Source: Bacteroidetes bacterium UBA2364 (GTDB lineage Bacteria > Bacteroidota > Rhodothermia > Rhodothermales > UBA2364). Taken from it: a DNA stretch of 19,587 nucleotides. Positions 15,661 to 19,587 of the stretch are shown here, piece after piece; position 1 is the stretch's first letter, and every line of letters begins with the position of its first letter. The stretch is taken from positions 1,225 to 20,811 of the forward strand of contig DDTM01000048.1 of the NCBI GenBank assembly GCA_002344075.1. Direction: 5' to 3'. A program made the position numbers and the translations under genes. The notes below the pieces were generated by a model. The model did no database searches. It was not told where the DNA came from and saw nothing but the letters and a program-made list of their open reading frames with translations.

Positions 15661-15970
15661 ACACCTCATAATCCACGCAGGTACGTCCGGAAACTAAACT
15701 TTTTATGCGTGGAATGCCTGCTTGATGTGCCGGGTGGTTTTGATACGCTTCTAAGCTAGCGCGGTCTTCAAATTCAGAGAACAAGGCAACATCCCAGTTT
15801 GTATCGGGTGTTTCGGGAAGGTTAATCCCCACTTCAAGATGCAGAATGGAAGGAATCTGACCCACAAGACCTTCAAGTAGGTCTTTAATTTCTTGTGCAT
15901 GAACTGCTTTTTCAGGATCGTTCGCGGGCAACGACCATAGGACAATGTGTCTGATCATATTTGTTCTCAT
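15659..15970 (-). CDS. Dabb (stress-responsive alpha/beta barrel) domain protein
   Basis: This 103-residue protein matches the dimeric ferredoxin-like Dabb domain. It opens IRHIVLWSLP, has the WDVALFSEFEDRASLEAYQNHP strand-helix segment split around residues 59-80, and ends in a short strand with VSGRTCVDYEV. Members include stress proteins and a few small cyclases or decarboxylases; function here is unknown. The ATG at 15970 directly follows the stop of the GNAT gene (TAA then ATG), so the two are almost certainly co-transcribed and translationally coupled. A second ATG at 15958 gives the more usual MIRHIV start and is equally possible. Confidence 0.82.
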   Translation of the reverse strand: MRTNMIRHIVLWSLPANDPEKAVHAQEIKDLLEGLVGQIPSILHLEVGINLPETPDTNWDVALFSEFEDRASLEAYQNHPAHQAGIPRIKSLVSGRTCVDYEV

Positions 15971-16909
15971 TTAGGAAAGGAGAGAAATTGTTTTCTGAAA
16001 ACGCCAAAAAATGCGAGAAATCTCGGCACTCGCATGTTGTGCATAAAAGGTATATGGCCCTACCCAAGGGATGACACTAAACGTATGTCCATGATCCTTC
16101 TGATCCCTCAGACAACGTCTGAGCAAAACCGCACCAATCCCCAATTTGCGTTCGGTAGGGTCTGTACCCATTGGCCCAAACCACGGGAGGCCAGTATGGG
16201 TTCCGTCATATGCTGCAAATCCGAGGAGTTGCCCATTACGCAAGCCTAGATGTACGGCAATAGGGTTTTTACGAAACGAAGCTGCCACCTCAAACTGCCA
16301 AGGTTTAAAATTTTGCTCCAAAAAGGCCATCACAGGTTCAAAATCGGACGATGTGGCACGCCGAGTCGTTAAACCTTGTTTTTCCAATAAGGCCTCTGCC
16401 TCATCGGTTTTCCAATCCTCTGCCAATAAGTCGCAGTGCATATGGTAGCCCTCGCTAAATTTTTCGTACCCGTTTTTCTGAAAAAAAGCTATGGCGGACG
16501 TGTATCGAGGATCAATGCCGGGGATGAAATAAGCGGGCGGAGCCTCACCCACCCGGATGGTACGGGCACCCAATGCGGAAAGGGCCGTTTCCATACGAAG
16601 TAAGAGCATCTTTCCCACTTTTTGCCTACGGTAGGTTTTAGAAACCAGCATCATCTTGATATACCCAATACCACTCGAACGCACGACACCCATGACAAAA
16701 GCAATTGGTTGGGTTCCTGCAAAAACGACTAATGTGTGCTGAGGTGCAAAATCTGGGTCTTGATAAACAAATTCCTGCCAAAGATCCGGCGTAAGCGGGT
16801 CATAATCTGCTGAGGCATTCCACATTTCTAAAAGGGCATCATCATCTGCGCCAGAAGAGTCTATCGGACGCAAGGTCATTTCGGGGTTTATAAAAGTCGT
16901 CATCATCAC
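15971..16909 (-). CDS. Tandem GNAT-family N-acetyltransferase
   Basis: The 312-residue protein contains two GNAT folds. The first (about 10-160) has the acetyl-CoA loop VSKTYRRQKVGKMLL (89-103), which carries Lys where the usual motif has a second Gly/Ala. The second (about 180-305) has a fully canonical TERKLGIGAVLL loop (252-263), followed by the WVGPYTFYAQ segment found in this double-GNAT group. Often only one half of such proteins is catalytic, and the C-terminal half is the better candidate. The acceptor is unknown. It is the first gene of a two-gene unit with the Dabb gene, separated from ahcY by a strong terminator. The first three codons are all ATG, so the precise start is uncertain by two residues. 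Confidence 0.85.
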   Translation of the reverse strand: MMMTTFINPEMTLRPIDSSGADDDALLEMWNASADYDPLTPDLWQEFVYQDPDFAPQHTLVVFAGTQPIAFVMGVVRSSGIGYIKMMLVSKTYRRQKVGKMLLLRMETALSALGARTIRVGEAPPAYFIPGIDPRYTSAIAFFQKNGYEKFSEGYHMHCDLLAEDWKTDEAEALLEKQGLTTRRATSSDFEPVMAFLEQNFKPWQFEVAASFRKNPIAVHLGLRNGQLLGFAAYDGTHTGLPWFGPMGTDPTERKLGIGAVLLRRCLRDQKDHGHTFSVIPWVGPYTFYAQHASAEISRIFWRFQKTISLLS

Positions 16910-16950
16910 ACCGATTAACGATTAAAGGGCTTGAGAATTTTTCAATGTAC

Positions 16951-16984
16951 AAAAAAAAGCCGCCTCCGGATTGGGAAGCGGCTT
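16951..16984 (-). terminator. Intrinsic terminator of the metK-ahcY unit
   Basis: On the minus strand an 11-bp stem with one G-U wobble (AAGCCGC...GCGGCTT, bases 16957-16984) is followed by eight T residues (16951-16958). It lies about 20 bp after the ahcY stop. This is the clearest terminator in the window. Confidence 0.9.
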
Positions 16985-17004
16985 AGGATATTTACGTAGC
17001 CAGA

Positions 17005-18282
17005 TCAAGTTCCTGCAGCATAATCGGTGGCATAGGCCACTTGCTCTTCTGTCAGGCTATCAATCTCAAGACCCATCGTTTCGAGTTTAATCCGTGCGAT
17101 TTCTTGATCCAATTCTTCGGGCAAGTCAATAACACGCGGGCTAAGATCGCCACCATTTTCATGGGCCTGAATAAGGTTCAGGTGTGCCATAAATTGGTTA
17201 GCAAAACTCATGTCCATCACCTCGGAAGGATGTCCTTCGGCAGCAGCCAGATTAACGAGACGGCCATCGGCAAGTACATAGATTTTTCGACCATTTTCAA
17301 GCGTGTATTCAATATTATTATCGCGAATAGTGCGGGCATCTACAGCCAATTCACGTAATTCTACTAAGTTCAATTCCACGTCGTAGTGGCCAGTATTAGA
17401 CACAATGGCTCCTTCTTTCATCGAGAGGAAGTGCTCGCCACGGATAATATCTCGCATACCAGTTGCGGTAACAAAAATATCCCCAATTTTGGCAGCCTCT
17501 TCCATGGTCATGACGCGATGGCCTTCCAAAATAGCTTTTAGGGCCGCCGTTGGCTTTACCTCTGTCACAATCACATTAGCACCCATTCCTTTTGCGCGCA
17601 TGGCTACGCCGCGTCCACAATGGCCGTATCCGGCAACTACAAAGTTTTTGCCAGCCAGCATCACACTCGAAGCACGGAGGATTCCATCTAAAGTAGATTG
17701 TCCGGTTCCGTACACGTTATCGAAGTCCCACTTGGTCTCGGCATCGTTTACGGCGTAAACGGGATAGAGTAATTTGCCGTCCTCCGCCATCGCACGCAGA
17801 CGGTGTACGCCCGTCGTGGTTTCTTCAGAGCCGCCAATGATGTGGTCTGCAAGATGCGGATATTTGTGATGAACCGTGAAGATCAGGTCTGCGCCGTCAT
17901 CCAATGTTGTATGCGGTGGTTTGTCTATGGAGCGCTCGATGCACCAATAAAATTCTTCGGTATCCATCCCGTGCCATGCATAAATTTCAATTCCAGCTTC
18001 TGCTAAAGCTGCGGCCACTTCGTCATTGGTTGAGAGTGGGTTGCAACCACTCCAGGCGACCTCGGCTCCACAAGCCGCAAGGGTTTCGATTAGAACCGCC
18101 GTTTCTTTGGTTACGTGCAAACATCCGGTAATCTTATATCCGGCAAAGGGTTTGAGTTTGGCGTATTTTTCGCGCAAGCTCATGAGGACGGGCATACGAC
18201 TTTCGGCCCATTCAATGCGCAACCGTCCCTGAGGAGCTAAACTCAGATCGCGGACTTTGTAGGCGCCTTCTTTGTGATCCAT
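17005..18282 (-). CDS. ahcY: Adenosylhomocysteinase (S-adenosylhomocysteine hydrolase)
   Basis: This enzyme splits S-adenosylhomocysteine into adenosine and homocysteine, relieving product inhibition of methyltransferases. The 425-residue protein shows GCLHVTKETAVL (53-64), the Asp pair 128/129, GGSEETTTGV (150-159), Lys184 and Asp188, the NAD loop AGYGHCGRGVA (217-227), the NTGHYD segment (296-301) and HPSEVMDMSFANQ (351-363). It ends EEQVAYATDYAAGT and lacks the C-terminal K-P-x-x-Y-R-Y tail that closes the NAD site of the partner subunit in animal and most proteobacterial enzymes; it also lacks their roughly 40-residue insertion. It is therefore the short type seen in archaea and Thermotoga. 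It begins 39 bp after metK on the same strand, with no terminator between them, so the two are likely one transcript. Confidence 0.96.
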   Translation of the reverse strand: MDHKEGAYKVRDLSLAPQGRLRIEWAESRMPVLMSLREKYAKLKPFAGYKITGCLHVTKETAVLIETLAACGAEVAWSGCNPLSTNDEVAAALAEAGIEIYAWHGMDTEEFYWCIERSIDKPPHTTLDDGADLIFTVHHKYPHLADHIIGGSEETTTGVHRLRAMAEDGKLLYPVYAVNDAETKWDFDNVYGTGQSTLDGILRASSVMLAGKNFVVAGYGHCGRGVAMRAKGMGANVIVTEVKPTAALKAILEGHRVMTMEEAAKIGDIFVTATGMRDIIRGEHFLSMKEGAIVSNTGHYDVELNLVELRELAVDARTIRDNNIEYTLENGRKIYVLADGRLVNLAAAEGHPSEVMDMSFANQFMAHLNLIQAHENGGDLSPRVIDLPEELDQEIARIKLETMGLEIDSLTEEQVAYATDYAAGT

Positions 18283-18321
18283 ATAATTGTAATAGTTGTA
18301 TTTAAGTAAAGAATGTTACGA

Positions 18322-19506
18322 TTAATTTTGGGGGACTCCGGCGCGTTTTGCAGCAGCAGCTTTCAGCGCATCCACATAATTTAGTTGTTCCCATGAAAAC
18401 ATTTCCCGGCCAAAATGACCGTATGCAGCGGTTTGTTGGTATCCTGGCTTTAATAAATCCAACCGTTGGATGATTGCACTTGGCCGCAAGTCAAATACTT
18501 CGGTCACCAATTCACCCAACACCACATCCGAATATTTTCCCGTTCCATAAGCATTTACATTCACCGAAACGGGGTCTGCGACACCAATGGCATAAGCCAC
18601 TTGTACCAAAGCCTGTTCTGCCAATCCCGCCGCAACTAAATTTTTGGCAACATGCCGTGCGGCATAGGCTGCAGAACGATCCACTTTTGAGGGGTCTTTT
18701 CCGGAGAATGCGCCTCCCCCGTGTGCCCCCCATCCGCCATAGGTATCTACAATAATCTTCCGGCCTGTCAACCCCGTATCACCATGCGGCCCCCCAATCA
18801 CAAATCGTCCCGTAGGATTTACATGCAGAATGAGTTGATCGTCTAACATCACTGCCGGAATCACTGCCGGAATCACGTATTTGCGGACGTCTGACGCGAT
18901 CTGTTCTTGGGACACCTCTTCGTCATGTTGCGTGGATAATACGATCGTGTGTACCCGCAACGGTTTAGAACGGTCGTTGGTATATTCAATGGTTACTTGG
19001 CTTTTTGCATCCGGACGCAAATAGGGCATCCAATTGGTTTCCTTGCGGATGCGAGCCAGTTCCTGCACCAGGCGATGGGAAAACTGGATAGACATGGGCA
19101 TGTATTCTGGAGTCTCGGTACAAGCAAAGCCAAACATCATGCCTTGGTCACCAGCGCCTTGCTCTTCATGTAAGCCTACTCCTTCGTCCACCCCCTGCGC
19201 GATGTCGGGGCTTTGGGCGTGAATCGAAGAAATCACACCGCAAGACTCGGCGTCAAAACGGAGTAAAGGATCAGTGTATCCAATTTTGCGGATGACCTGA
19301 CGGGCAACTTCCTGAACATCCACATAAGCATTGGTGGTTACTTCGCCCGACAATACAACCAAGCCAGTTGTCACCAGGGTTTCTACTGCTACACGACTTT
19401 TGGGATCTTGCTCCAAAAGGGCATCCAAAATAGCATCCGAGATTTGATCGGCCACTTTGTCCGGATGACCTTCCGAAACCGACTCCGAGGTAAAAAGATA
19501 CGCCAT
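18322..19506 (-). CDS. metK: S-adenosylmethionine synthetase (methionine adenosyltransferase)
   Basis: MetK forms S-adenosylmethionine from methionine and ATP. The 394-residue product is complete. It has FTSESVSEGHPDKVADQIS (5-23, with catalytic His14, Asp16 and Lys17), GAGDQGMMFGFA (117-128), NPTGRFVIGGPHGDTGLTGR (230-249) and the P-loop-like GGGAFSGKDPSKVDRS (263-278). The start at 19506 matches the family's N-terminus. It is first in a metK-ahcY unit, which couples SAM formation with SAH removal. The 81 bp upstream within the window show no recognisable SAM riboswitch; a possible -7 box (TATTCTTG on the minus strand) lies at 19517-19524, which would leave a very short leader. Confidence 0.97.
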   Translation of the reverse strand: MAYLFTSESVSEGHPDKVADQISDAILDALLEQDPKSRVAVETLVTTGLVVLSGEVTTNAYVDVQEVARQVIRKIGYTDPLLRFDAESCGVISSIHAQSPDIAQGVDEGVGLHEEQGAGDQGMMFGFACTETPEYMPMSIQFSHRLVQELARIRKETNWMPYLRPDAKSQVTIEYTNDRSKPLRVHTIVLSTQHDEEVSQEQIASDVRKYVIPAVIPAVMLDDQLILHVNPTGRFVIGGPHGDTGLTGRKIIVDTYGGWGAHGGGAFSGKDPSKVDRSAAYAARHVAKNLVAAGLAEQALVQVAYAIGVADPVSVNVNAYGTGKYSDVVLGELVTEVFDLRPSAIIQRLDLLKPGYQQTAAYGHFGREMFSWEQLNYVDALKAAAAKRAGVPQN

Positions 19507-19587
19507 AAAAACTTGTCAAGAATATTTGATTGGTTACATGAGAGTAGCGAAAAGGCCGCTAAAAAGTAAAATTAGGAAAAAAAAACC

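Noticed and set aside
18850..18880. Tandem 12-bp repeat inside metK (gives VIPAVIPAV)
   Set aside because: Compared with the known MetK pattern of this segment the length is unchanged, so it is not an insertion; the repeat is most likely chance codon similarity.
19507..19587. Possible SAM riboswitch upstream of metK
   Set aside because: The available 81 bases show only a 4-bp AGCG/CGCT hairpin and no conserved SAM-aptamer pattern; the window ends before more can be judged.

Overview
The window looks like chromosomal DNA of a Bacteroidota-type bacterium, most plausibly of the Rhodothermota/Rhodothermales side. The reasons are a PUR-alpha-like DUF3276 protein, a bifunctional-nuclease/UVR fusion, a one-protein hybrid two-component regulator with an AraC output domain, an outer-membrane barrel ending in Phe, a large surface lipoprotein of the cytochrome c/propeller/DUF1080 kind, almost no Shine-Dalgarno sequences, and moderate GC content. 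The assignment is an inference from gene content; there is no rRNA in the window. Apart from one AT-rich gap it is densely coding, and I see no insertion sequence, prophage, CRISPR array, tRNA or rRNA.

Layout. Positions 2-1438 hold the 3' end of a propeller plus Omp85-like barrel gene. 1685-3961 encodes a membrane hybrid histidine kinase/response regulator/AraC protein. It converges on a minus-strand block (4024-7284): bifunctional nuclease, hisC (histidinol-phosphate aminotransferase), a DUF3276 nucleic-acid-binding protein and pdxJ (vitamin B6 synthesis). From 7474 a plus-strand block follows: a degenerate PilM/actin-like protein, a 1205-residue lipoprotein (cytochrome c, PA14, sugar-dehydrogenase-like propeller, DUF1080/3-keto-disaccharide hydrolase) and a serine beta-lactamase-fold hydrolase. 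dapA (13401-14291, minus) and a FabG-like reductase (14864-15610, plus) are divergent across a 572-bp AT-rich gap that contains a 20-bp perfect palindrome. The right end is all minus strand: metK and ahcY, a clear terminator, then a double-GNAT acetyltransferase abutting a Dabb-domain protein.

How the genes fit together. metK and ahcY make S-adenosylmethionine and remove S-adenosylhomocysteine, so they form a methyl-cycle pair. hisC, dapA and pdxJ are housekeeping biosynthesis genes; PdxJ makes the cofactor family that HisC needs. The least routine protein is the large lipoprotein. One polypeptide carries an electron-transfer heme, a carbohydrate-binding-like PA14 module, an oxidoreductase-type propeller and a 3-keto-glycoside hydrolase-like module, which suggests oxidise-then-cleave processing of extracellular glycosides at the cell surface. 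This is the best candidate for an under-described system here, but its function is inferred from domain order only. Several intrinsic terminators can be read directly and separate the transcription units.
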